From Bacillota bacterium (GTDB taxonomy: Bacteria > Bacillota > Syntrophomonadia > Syntrophomonadales > Syntrophomonadaceae): a stretch of 29,918 nt of DNA. Where the stretch lies: contig JAEWZB010000099.1 of the NCBI GenBank assembly GCA_023395515.1, positions 1-29,918 on the forward strand, read 5' to 3'. The notes beneath the pieces were generated by a model, which was not told the origin of the DNA, ran no database searches, and saw only the letters and a list, made by a program, of their open reading frames with translations. Position 1 is the first letter of the stretch, and each line of letters opens with the position of its first letter. Shown here in pieces: positions 15,376-23,334 of this stretch. Position numbers and translations under genes: made by a program.

Positions 15376-17004
15376 ATGAATCAGTTTTTTATGGAGTATG
15401 CCGGGATTTTATATCTTATTCAGTTATTCTTTGCCATAGTAATTGGCTTATATTTTTGGAATTTGTTAAAGAGTCAACAAAGCAAAAAAACTGTGGTAGT
15501 TAGAGAAGCTGAAAAAGAGAGCCTTAAACTTAAACAAATGAGAAATATTAAATTATCTGAACCATTGTCTAGTATAACCCGCCCCGCTAACCTTAATGAT
15601 GTGGTAGGCCAACCGGAAGGAGTATCCATATTAAAATCTGCCTTATGTGGTCCTAATCCGCAGCATGTAATTATTTATGGCCCTCCGGGAGTGGGGAAAA
15701 CTGCCGCCGCTAGATTAGTTTTAGAAGAAGCTAAAGAAAACAGTTTATCTCCCTTTACTAAAGAAGCCAATTTTGTTGAAGTTGATGCCACTATAAGCCG
15801 ATTTGATGAAAGAAATATCGCTGACCCCCTGATCGGGTCGGTACATGATCCTATTTATCAAGGGGCAGGCTCTATGGGAGCGGCGGGGATACCTCAGCCT
15901 AAACCGGGAGCAGTAACTAAAGCTCACGGCGGTATCTTGTTTATAGATGAAATAGGAGAACTTCATCCCCTGCAAATGAATAAGCTGCTCAAAGTGTTGG
16001 AAGACCGCAAAGTTATTTTAGAAAGTGCTTATTATAGTGACGCGGATAAGGCTATCCCCACCCATATACATGATATATTTGGTAATGGACTGCCGGCTGA
16101 TTTTAGACTAGTAGGAGCTACAACCAGAATGCCGGAAGAATTACCTTCGGCCTTAAGATCTCGGTGTATGGAAATCTTTTTTAAACCCTTGGATAAGGAA
16201 GATATAGGAGAGATTGTAGCTAATGCGGTAAGTAAAATTAGCTTACCTATAGAAGATGCGGCTTTGGAAGAAATTACCCGTTATTCCAGTAATGGCCGGG
16301 AAGCCGTAAATATTGTGCAGCTATCCGCGGGGATAGCTATGGTAGAAAAATCTGATATTATTACTCTAGACATTGTGGAAAAGGTTTTAAATAATGGGCG
16401 TTTTTCACCTCGTTCGGAAATAAAGCCTAAAGAAATTCCCTTAGTTGGAGTAGTAAATGGTTTAGCTGTATATGGGCCTAATACCGGAACCTTAATTGAA
16501 ATTGAATCAACTACTATTCCGGCTAGCCAAGGCCAGGGAGTATGGACAGTTACCGGTGTAATAGAAGAAGAACAAGTGGGAGGCAATGATAGAAAATATA
16601 CCCGTAAAAGTATGGCTAAAGGTGCGGTGGAAAATGTACTTACCGTACTTAGAGCTAATTATAATCTTAATATAAGGGATTATGATATACACTTGAATTT
16701 TCCGGGTGGGACTCCGATAGATGGACCTTCAGCAGGAGTAAGCATGGCTACTTCCATTTACTCATCTATTACTAAATTGCCGGTAGATAATTGGCTAGCT
16801 ATGACCGGTGAAATTTCAGTGCAAGGCCGGGTAAAACCGGTAGGCGGAGTGATGAGTAAGGTGGAAGCAGCCCGCAAGGCCGGGATAAAAAAGGTATTAA
16901 TTCCGGCCGATAATTGGCTGAGTATTTTTGCCAACTTTCCTGATATAGAAATAATTCCTATTAAAGAACTAGATGAAGTTTTTGCTCAAGCCTTTAAAAG
17001 TTAA
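15376..17004 (+). CDS. lonB: LonB-type ATP-dependent protease
   Basis: This 542-residue protein starts at ATG 15376 after GGGAAAGG. It belongs to the LonB subfamily, which lacks the long LonA N-domain and has an N-terminal membrane or hydrophobic anchor, here about residues 9-29 (ILYLIQLFFAIVIGLYFW). The AAA+ module follows with Walker A GPPGVGKT and Walker B ILFIDEIGEL. The C-terminal protease domain has the Ser-Lys dyad S452 (DGPSAG) and K495 (SKVEAARKAG), 43 residues apart as in all Lon enzymes. In Bacillus, lonB is a forespore-expressed gene just before lonA, and the order is kept here. It has its own start region after the clpX terminator. Confidence 0.95.
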   Translation: MNQFFMEYAGILYLIQLFFAIVIGLYFWNLLKSQQSKKTVVVREAEKESLKLKQMRNIKLSEPLSSITRPANLNDVVGQPEGVSILKSALCGPNPQHVIIYGPPGVGKTAAARLVLEEAKENSLSPFTKEANFVEVDATISRFDERNIADPLIGSVHDPIYQGAGSMGAAGIPQPKPGAVTKAHGGILFIDEIGELHPLQMNKLLKVLEDRKVILESAYYSDADKAIPTHIHDIFGNGLPADFRLVGATTRMPEELPSALRSRCMEIFFKPLDKEDIGEIVANAVSKISLPIEDAALEEITRYSSNGREAVNIVQLSAGIAMVEKSDIITLDIVEKVLNNGRFSPRSEIKPKEIPLVGVVNGLAVYGPNTGTLIEIESTTIPASQGQGVWTVTGVIEEEQVGGNDRKYTRKSMAKGAVENVLTVLRANYNLNIRDYDIHLNFPGGTPIDGPSAGVSMATSIYSSITKLPVDNWLAMTGEISVQGRVKPVGGVMSKVEAARKAGIKKVLIPADNWLSIFANFPDIEIIPIKELDEVFAQAFKS

Positions 17005-17015
17005 GGGGGAAAGTA

Positions 17016-17246
17016 ATGAAAGTAGCAGGTGTTTATGAAAATAGTAATTTATTTGACAAATACACCATAATATTTAACTCGGGTGATGCTCTAGCTTTGT
17101 CTGACCACCCTAATGCAGATAACGGTTGGGCCAGATGGATACTAGTGGACGAATATGACGAAAATAATTTAGGTAAACAGATAGAATTTAATTCATTACC
17201 TGATGATGTTCAAGATTATGTATTAACAACTATTAATAAAAATTGA
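17016..17246 (+). CDS. Small conserved-looking protein between lonB and lonA (76 aa)
   Basis: ATG 17016 follows AAGGGGGAAAG and starts 11 bases after the lonB stop, so it is probably co-transcribed with lonB. The 76-residue acidic protein has no Cys, signal peptide or membrane helix. Its pattern (YTIIFNSGDALALSDHP...ARWILVDEYD...LGKQIEFNSLPDDVQDYV) looks like a small beta-rich domain ending in an amphipathic 'LP..V..yv' helix. I have seen this general pattern in small hypothetical proteins, but know of no function. It could modulate LonB or be unrelated. Confidence 0.75.
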   Translation: MKVAGVYENSNLFDKYTIIFNSGDALALSDHPNADNGWARWILVDEYDENNLGKQIEFNSLPDDVQDYVLTTINKN

Positions 17247-17275
17247 TATAGTAAATGTAACCTGTATATCCATTA

Positions 17276-17304
17276 TTGCTCAAACTAGTTGATTATAGTA
17301 GAAT
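17276..17304 (+). promoter_or_regulatory. Possible promoter of lonA
   Basis: TAGAAT (17299-17304) is a good -10 box. TTGCTC (17276-17281), 17 bases upstream, is a weak -35 box. It lies just before the lonA ribosome site. Confidence 0.35.
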
Positions 17305-17326
17305 GTATTTGCTTGGGAGGTGTCGT

Positions 17327-19648
17327 ATGCAACGATTAGATGAAGTTAGAATTATACCGATGTTGCCGCTTAGGGGAGTATTAGTTTTTCCATATACAGT
17401 CATTCATTTGGATGTGGGCCGCAAGAAATCTATTAATGCTATAGAAGAAGCCATGCTAGATAATAAAGAGATTTTTTTGGCTACCCAAAAGGAAGCCCAA
17501 ACTGATGAACCGGAAGAAAGTGATATTTTCACGGTGGGAACAGTTGCAGAAGTCAGGCAGATTTTAAAAATGCCGGGCGGAACCATGAGAGTTTTGGTGG
17601 AAGGCTTATACAGAGCTGAAATTGATGAATATATGTCTCACGAGCCTTATGTGCAAGTGAAAATCAGGGAATATCGCGAAGAAGAGATGGAAAAAGATTC
17701 TGAAATCGAAGCCTTGATGAGGACTTTAATTTCTCAGTTTGAACAATATGTAAGAATGAGTAAAAAGATTCCGCCGGAAACGGTTGTTTCAGTAGTAGCC
17801 ATTGAAGAACCGGGGCGTTTAGCTGATGTTATTGCTTCGCATTTGAATTTGAAAATCACCGAGAAGCAAGAAATACTTGAGGCGCTTCACGTAGATAAAA
17901 GGCTGGAATATTTGTGTGAAATTTTAGCCAAAGAAATGGAAGTTCTCGAAATTGAAAGAAAGATTAATATTAGAGTTCGTAAGCAAATGGAAAAAACCCA
18001 AAAGGAATATTACCTGCGGGAACAAATGAAAGCTATTCAAAAAGAACTGGGAGAAAAAGATGAAAGAACTAGTGAAGTAGAAGAACTAAAAGAACGTATA
18101 ATGAAGGCTAAGTTACCTAAAGAAGCCCATGAAAAGGCCTTCAAAGAATTAGAGAGATTAGAAAAAATGCCCCCTATGGTAGCTGAAGCCGTAGTAGTAC
18201 GTAATTATTTGGATTGGCTCTTATCTTTGCCCTGGTCTATGGAAACTAAGGACCGCTTAGACTTGAATATGGCCGAGGATATTTTAGATAGAGATCACTA
18301 TGGTTTAGAAAAGCCTAAGGAAAGAATAATTGAATATTTAGCTATAAGAAAGCTGGCTAAGAAAATGAAAGGCCCTATCCTTTGTCTGGTAGGACCGCCC
18401 GGGGTAGGGAAAACCTCTCTCGGTAAATCAGTTGCCCATGCTTTGGGGCGTAAATTTGTACGTATGTCCTTAGGCGGAATTCGAGATGAAGCCGAAATTC
18501 GCGGGCACCGCCGGACCTATGTAGGCTCCATGCCGGGCCGGGTTTTACAGGGTATAAAGCAAGCCGGTTCTAAAAATCCGGTTTTTCTTCTGGATGAAAT
18601 CGATAAAATGACTATGGATTTTAGGGGAGATCCTGCTTCAGCTTTATTAGAAGTATTAGACCCGGAACAAAACAGCACTTTTAGTGATCATTATTTAGAA
18701 ATTCCCTTTGATTTATCTAAGGTAATGTTTATTACTACGGCTAATTCGGTATATGGTATCCCCAGACCACTATTAGACCGTATGGAAATAATTGAATTAG
18801 GCGGATATACCGAAGAAGATAAAGTTCATATTGCGATAGATTACCTTATCCCTAAACAAGTTAAAGAACATGGTTTGAAGGATATTAATATTACTTTCAG
18901 TGAAGGTGCTATCAGGAAAATTATTCGGGAATATACCCGGGAAGCCGGAGTTAGAAGCCTGGAAAGGCAAATAGCCTCTATATGCCGCAAGGTAGCCAGG
19001 AAAGTAGTTGAGGACAAAAATGCTTATGTTAATGTTACGGCTAATAGTATAGTTAAGCTATTAGGGGCAGAAAAGTATAGATATGGGCTAGCGGAACAAC
19101 AAAACCAAGTCGGAGTCGGTACCGGCTTAGCTTGGACAGAAACCGGCGGAGACATTTTATCTATAGAAGTTGCGCTTTTAAAGGGCAAAGGAAATCTGAC
19201 CCTTACCGGAAAACTGGGAGATGTTATGAAAGAATCGGCTCAAGCGGCCTTAACCTATGTAAGGTCACGGGCGGAAAGCCTAAACATTGACCCGGAAATT
19301 AAAGATAAATACGATATCCATGTTCATGTACCCGAAGGAGCTATTCCCAAGGATGGCCCTTCCGCAGGAATTACTATAGCTACAGCCCTGGCTTCTGCTA
19401 TGTCGGGGATACCAGTTAAAAGTAATGTAGCTATGACCGGAGAAATAACTTTAAGAGGCCGGGTTTTACCTATAGGCGGAGTTAAAGAAAAGGTCTTAGC
19501 GGCCCATAGAGCCGGCATAGATACTATAATTCTTCCTATTGATAATAAAAAGGATTTAGCCGAAATACCAGATAATATCAGACGCAAAATGCGTTTTGTA
19601 TTAGTAGGCCACATGGATGAGGTTTTGGAAGAGAATCTGGCTAAATAG
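17327..19648 (+). CDS. lonA: LonA ATP-dependent protease
   Basis: This 773-residue protein starts at ATG 17327, chosen because GGGAGGTG lies just upstream. A longer frame from 17276 lacks support. It is the soluble hexameric protease that degrades damaged and regulatory proteins. The LAN substrate domain (from VRIIPMLPLRGVLVFPYTV) is followed by a long coiled coil, the AAA+ module (Walker A GPPGVGKTSLGKS near residue 356, Walker B VFLLDEIDKM) and the protease domain. The catalytic dyad is S679 (KDGPSAG) and K722 (KEKVLAAH), the same numbering as E. coli Lon. ysxC starts 20 bases after the stop. Confidence 0.98.
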   Translation: MQRLDEVRIIPMLPLRGVLVFPYTVIHLDVGRKKSINAIEEAMLDNKEIFLATQKEAQTDEPEESDIFTVGTVAEVRQILKMPGGTMRVLVEGLYRAEIDEYMSHEPYVQVKIREYREEEMEKDSEIEALMRTLISQFEQYVRMSKKIPPETVVSVVAIEEPGRLADVIASHLNLKITEKQEILEALHVDKRLEYLCEILAKEMEVLEIERKINIRVRKQMEKTQKEYYLREQMKAIQKELGEKDERTSEVEELKERIMKAKLPKEAHEKAFKELERLEKMPPMVAEAVVVRNYLDWLLSLPWSMETKDRLDLNMAEDILDRDHYGLEKPKERIIEYLAIRKLAKKMKGPILCLVGPPGVGKTSLGKSVAHALGRKFVRMSLGGIRDEAEIRGHRRTYVGSMPGRVLQGIKQAGSKNPVFLLDEIDKMTMDFRGDPASALLEVLDPEQNSTFSDHYLEIPFDLSKVMFITTANSVYGIPRPLLDRMEIIELGGYTEEDKVHIAIDYLIPKQVKEHGLKDINITFSEGAIRKIIREYTREAGVRSLERQIASICRKVARKVVEDKNAYVNVTANSIVKLLGAEKYRYGLAEQQNQVGVGTGLAWTETGGDILSIEVALLKGKGNLTLTGKLGDVMKESAQAALTYVRSRAESLNIDPEIKDKYDIHVHVPEGAIPKDGPSAGITIATALASAMSGIPVKSNVAMTGEITLRGRVLPIGGVKEKVLAAHRAGIDTIILPIDNKKDLAEIPDNIRRKMRFVLVGHMDEVLEENLAK

Positions 19649-19668
19649 CTTAAGGTGGAGGTTTATAA

Positions 19669-20253
19669 GTGATTATAAAAAATGCCGAATTTATAGGCTC
19701 TTTCGTTAGCTTTGACCAGTTGCCGGATAATAATTTGCCTGAGATTGCTTTAGTGGGCCGCTCCAATGTAGGCAAATCATCTTTAATAAATAAAACTTTA
19801 AACCGGAAAAAGTTAGCTAAGTCCAGCTCTACTCCGGGCAAAACCAGAACTATTAATTATTACTTGATTAATAATCAGTGGTATTTTGTGGATTTGCCGG
19901 GTTACGGCTTTGCTAAAGTCTCTAAGACCGAAAAGATGAAATGGGCCAAAATGATAGAAAATTATCTGGTAAAGCGGGAACCCTTAAAAGGCATCATGCA
20001 ATTAATAGATATAAGGCATCCCCCCAGTGAAAGTGACATTATGATGCACGAGTGGCTAAATAAAATTGAACTGCCTATTCTGGTGGTAGCCACTAAGTCC
20101 GATAAGATTTCCCGGGGAGCCCAACCGAAGCATTTAGCTGCTATTAGAAAAGGGCTGGATATGCAGGATAATCTTCCCCTTTCCTTTTCCGCCGAAACTG
20201 GCCAGGGGGTGGGGGAAATACATAAGGCTTTAGAAGAAATACTAGGAGAATAG
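19669..20253 (+). CDS. ysxC: Ribosome biogenesis GTPase YsxC/EngB
   Basis: This 194-residue TrmE-Era-EngA-EngB class GTPase, needed for late 50S assembly, starts at GTG 19669, seven bases after AAGGTGGAGG. All G motifs are visible: G1 GRSNVGKSS, G2 STPGKTRTINYY, G3 DLPGYGFA, G4 TKSDK, and G5 SAETGQGV. The length is normal. It follows lonA closely, as in Bacillus, where hemA comes next. Here the unit ends with a strong terminator and no hem genes follow. Confidence 0.97.
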   Translation: MIIKNAEFIGSFVSFDQLPDNNLPEIALVGRSNVGKSSLINKTLNRKKLAKSSSTPGKTRTINYYLINNQWYFVDLPGYGFAKVSKTEKMKWAKMIENYLVKREPLKGIMQLIDIRHPPSESDIMMHEWLNKIELPILVVATKSDKISRGAQPKHLAAIRKGLDMQDNLPLSFSAETGQGVGEIHKALEEILGE

Positions 20254-20259
20254 AAAGTG

Positions 20260-20283
20260 AAGGGAGGCTTTAGCCTCCCTTTG
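20260..20283. terminator. Terminator between ysxC and the leftward SEC-C gene
   Basis: AAGGGAGGC (20260-20268) pairs perfectly with GCCTCCCTT (20273-20281) over TTTA. The genes on each side converge on it, so it may serve both, although the T tracts are short. Confidence 0.75.
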
Positions 20284-20300
20284 TGGTTACTACTGATTGG

Positions 20301-21536
20301 TTAATTCTCTATTCTTTCCTTTAAGTAAACAATAAAGTCTTGCTGTTCCTCTGTAGCTACAGAATCTTCCAGGTTATTCAATATTTTCAGCAAGTAGTTT
20401 TTACCCCCATCTTCTTTTAACACTTCATTAGGAGTTCTTCCTTCTAATTCATTAACTGGAGTGTTTAACCATTTTTCACTTTCCTGGTCTTTTATTATGG
20501 CCAGCCATATATCAGAATGAGCTAATGATGGTGGTTGGTTCAAGAAAATGCTATTTATGATGGTAAAATCAAGTGTAGGTAATAATGATTTTACTTGTTC
20601 CTGCAGATAGTCAACGTCATCAAGAACATCGGCACTAAGTATTATATTTTCCTCACCAATAGCTATCCTAACATAGCCCCTGTCACTATATACCGGTGTA
20701 AACCATTGGTAACCTTCTAAATTGTGGACAGGGGAGAAATTCTCATTACTTTGCCAAGCTGTGACCAGTTTTTTACTATCTTCCTGATTAAGCGGGGCAT
20801 AGCGAATATCATTAAGGTTTACCATAACCTTTTTATAAGCATGGGCAAATAAACCAAGTATAATATGACCTTGGAATTTAAATAAATTGAGATAAGTATC
20901 GGTGGATAATGATTTAAGATAATTGAAATGGTTGATAATAAATTCCTGGCGGTCATCTTCATTGGTCATGAGTAGCACTGTTCCTGAAAAAATGCTGGCC
21001 TCCGGCATATGAACTAATCGGCCTAATAAAAGGCTCTGAGGAGAATCAAAAGGTTCCTTAACTAAGACTCCTACCTCTAAGTCCGTAAATATGTCTTTAA
21101 CTTTTAATAATTGGTTTTCCATGCCTACTACTTCATAAATTGATAAGTAGGACAAAGTAAGAGAGCTTAGGCAAGTTCTTAAAGAGTCGTCCATGTACTC
21201 GCCATGGGTTTGCAGATAATGAAAGGCTAAAGTGTTTTCTTCACTATCAGTTTTATCCAACCATAACCAATCGGAAAAAAGAGATTCATATTCACTCGTT
21301 AAAATACGGTCGGGTGTAAAGCGTAAAAATAAATCTTTAGCCTCATTGCGGATTTTTTTTATGGGCTGGGCATAAGCCTGTTCGAGTTTAATTTTGGTAA
21401 CACTTAATATGTTATTATAACGAGTAAAAAGGTCTTCCTCCGGATCAATAATATTTTCTAATACGATGCAGCATTTCTTATACTTTTTGCCACTCCCGCA
21501 AGGACACAAATCATTCCGGCCCGTCTTAGTTGTCAT
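20301..21536 (-). CDS. SEC-C motif protein, paralog of the 959-aa protein (411 aa)
   Basis: The start is the ATG at 21536-21534, behind GGGGTGAGGG on the minus strand. An upstream in-frame ATG at 21587 has no such site. The N-terminus has the zinc motif C11-P-C13-GSGKKYKK-C22-C23 at the same residue numbers as in the larger paralog. The two proteins then run in parallel: SYLSIYEV, a GVLVKEPFDSPQSLLLGRLV stretch against the partner's EGSLILARLV, and WLNTPVNELEGRTPNEVL at W356 (W360 in the partner). This last motif resembles the toxin-binding end of MbcA/ParS/Xre antitoxins. The protein stops soon after it, with no counterpart of the partner's extra 550 residues. It is soluble and of unknown function. 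Confidence 0.82.
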   Translation of the reverse strand: MTTKTGRNDLCPCGSGKKYKKCCIVLENIIDPEEDLFTRYNNILSVTKIKLEQAYAQPIKKIRNEAKDLFLRFTPDRILTSEYESLFSDWLWLDKTDSEENTLAFHYLQTHGEYMDDSLRTCLSSLTLSYLSIYEVVGMENQLLKVKDIFTDLEVGVLVKEPFDSPQSLLLGRLVHMPEASIFSGTVLLMTNEDDRQEFIINHFNYLKSLSTDTYLNLFKFQGHIILGLFAHAYKKVMVNLNDIRYAPLNQEDSKKLVTAWQSNENFSPVHNLEGYQWFTPVYSDRGYVRIAIGEENIILSADVLDDVDYLQEQVKSLLPTLDFTIINSIFLNQPPSLAHSDIWLAIIKDQESEKWLNTPVNELEGRTPNEVLKEDGGKNYLLKILNNLEDSVATEEQQDFIVYLKERIEN

Positions 21537-21607
21537 ATTTCCCTCACCCCTACAATTTCTTCGATAGTTACCATTAAAGAGTATCATATACCCGGCAACC
21601 GCAACAA

Positions 21608-21634
21608 TATCAAGACTAGAAAATCGTAATAAGA
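21608..21634 (+). repeat. Partial third copy of the island-flanking repeat
   Basis: TATCAAGACTAGAAAATCG then TAATAAGA matches 23 of 27 bases of the copy at 27221-27258. It lies in the divergent gap between the SEC-C gene and the DUF3784 gene, where no gene is seen (21537-21818). Confidence 0.6.
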
Positions 21635-21818
21635 TGCGGGCTAATTGTAAGAGAAAAGGCGAAAGCCGAAATAAATGCAGTGAAATTATTTAATTAGGTA
21701 TAAGGTAAACTTTTTAAAAAAATATAAAGTAATATATAATCATAATTAGCAATAAAAGGGAAAAACGGAACTCGGAAAGGGGAATATCTTAGAAAGTAAA
21801 AATAAGAGGAGGGAATTT

Positions 21819-22133
21819 ATGTTAGAAATTGTGCCTAATCTCGGAATTATGATTACATCGTTGGTATTGGGAATTCTTATAAAATTCTTTAAAGCTCATT
21901 TTTTGATTGCGGGATATAACATTATGTCTGCCGAGGAGAAAAAGCGTGTAGATATTGATGGATTAGCCAGCTTGTTAGGGTATGGTTTGATAGCAGGAGG
22001 AGTCTTACTGTTTTTAGGGGGAGTTATTCACCGGTATGGTATACCTTATGCTTCTGCCATATCACTAGTATTATATTTTATTGGATTAATTCTATTATTA
22101 ATAAAAGCCCAATCTTATGTACGTTCCAAATAA
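21819..22133 (+). CDS. DUF3784 family small membrane protein
   Basis: This 104-residue protein starts at ATG 21819 after AGAGGAGGG. It has three hydrophobic helices (about 5-22, 51-68 and 75-95). Between the first two lies the family hallmark LIAGYNIMSAEEKKRVDIDG ('LIAGYNtMskeEkkkyD'). DUF3784 proteins are common in Firmicutes and have no known function. It is a single-gene unit between two copies of the dispersed repeat. Confidence 0.85.
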   Translation: MLEIVPNLGIMITSLVLGILIKFFKAHFLIAGYNIMSAEEKKRVDIDGLASLLGYGLIAGGVLLFLGGVIHRYGIPYASAISLVLYFIGLILLLIKAQSYVRSK

Positions 22134-22137
22134 ACTT

Positions 22138-22176
22138 TCTGAGCAGACCCATATCAGACCAAGAAAATTGTAATAA
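22138..22176 (+). repeat. Direct repeat copy at the mcrC end of the defence island
   Basis: This imperfect 39-base copy (TCTGAGCAGACC...ATATCAGACCAAG, then AAAATTGTAATAA) matches 27221-27258 in the same orientation with about four substitutions and one indel. It begins four bases after the DUF3784 stop and ends 123 bases before the mcrC stop. Confidence 0.7.
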
Positions 22177-22299
22177 CTGATAAATGGAAGCCGTATTTTA
22201 TTTGTCCCGATTTCTAAGGTGTAAAATAGAAACATGAGGTACTAGGAAGTGGGGTCAACCTTACGATTTGTGAAGAGCAGCAAATAGTATGTGGCAATA

Positions 22300-23334
22300 C
22301 TAATAAGCAAGCCACTCGTTTATAATTTTATCAAGTTGTCCCCGAATAACAAGAAAATCTTTATCTAAGTCGAGGGTTTTCACACTTATTTTATTTCCGT
22401 CTATTAAGTATTTATCATCAGGTGTAATTTCTTCGTCTGTTTTTGCGTATAGAAGGATACCGCTAACATTTCCAGAATGCTTCACATCCTTATTTTTAAC
22501 ATAAGTAAATATTTGATAGATGTTTCCAGAATGAATAGTTCGAGTATTGAATAGACTGTTTGTCTGCATTGTTCGGCTATAATATTTTGTGTCGATTATA
22601 AGGGTTTTATCACCGTATTCTAAAGTGATATCAGATTTCATTGCAGGTAGAAAACCAATAATCCCGTCATCAACATTCCAGTTTATATGGGCGGCAGATG
22701 CCCTGTAGTTCGGATAGTGTTTCCGATAATATTCAAGGACAAATTTTTCAAAAAGCCTATGAAGATGCTCGTCTTTGAACTGGAATAACTTTTTTGAGCC
22801 ATCATCGATTGTCGGAAGAAATGCCTCAATTACGAGAAAGCAGATATTAATAAGCATTCGATAAGTGGCATTATGGCGATTATATTTAATATTTGACCAT
22901 TGAATAGTATATGGATCAATAGTATGTACCGCACTAAAATAAAGTAATATCCGTTTCAATGCTTTTTTCTGTTTTTGCGCGACATCTTTAGAGCGAATAA
23001 GAATTGAAGCCGTAGTTTTCAATACCTGATTAACGTATGTGTTTTCAGAATAATCATCAAACTGGCAAACGAGCTGTTTTCTCATAAGGCTTTGGGTTTT
23101 GATAGATGCCGAAACATCTAGTTTGCCGTGAGGGGAACTAACCATATCAGTATAGGATATGTATTCTCGCCCTAATCCGCGTTTGATTTGATTTCCTATA
23201 CCTTTGGCAAGGATGGCAGCCAATAAGTCATCAACATATTCAAAATCTTCAATGTCAATATGAGCATAACTATCTTCCCTTAACACTTGAAAGGCATAAG
23301 CGAGCATATAGTAGATATTCTGTATTTTAATCAT
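22300..23334 (-). CDS. mcrC: McrC-like nuclease subunit of a McrBC restriction system
   Basis: This 344-residue protein starts at the ATG at 23334 and overlaps the mcrB end by eight bases. McrC is the nuclease partner of the McrB GTPase, and the complex cuts DNA bearing modified cytosine. The start IKIQNIYYMLAYAFQVL is typical of McrC. The PD-(D/E)xK core is visible as D235 (KSDITL) and D248-T-K250 (LIIDTKYY), with Y251/Y252 after it. The C-terminal YQIFTYVKNK helix also fits. The active site looks intact. Confidence 0.93.
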   Translation of the reverse strand: MIKIQNIYYMLAYAFQVLREDSYAHIDIEDFEYVDDLLAAILAKGIGNQIKRGLGREYISYTDMVSSPHGKLDVSASIKTQSLMRKQLVCQFDDYSENTYVNQVLKTTASILIRSKDVAQKQKKALKRILLYFSAVHTIDPYTIQWSNIKYNRHNATYRMLINICFLVIEAFLPTIDDGSKKLFQFKDEHLHRLFEKFVLEYYRKHYPNYRASAAHINWNVDDGIIGFLPAMKSDITLEYGDKTLIIDTKYYSRTMQTNSLFNTRTIHSGNIYQIFTYVKNKDVKHSGNVSGILLYAKTDEEITPDDKYLIDGNKISVKTLDLDKDFLVIRGQLDKIINEWLAY

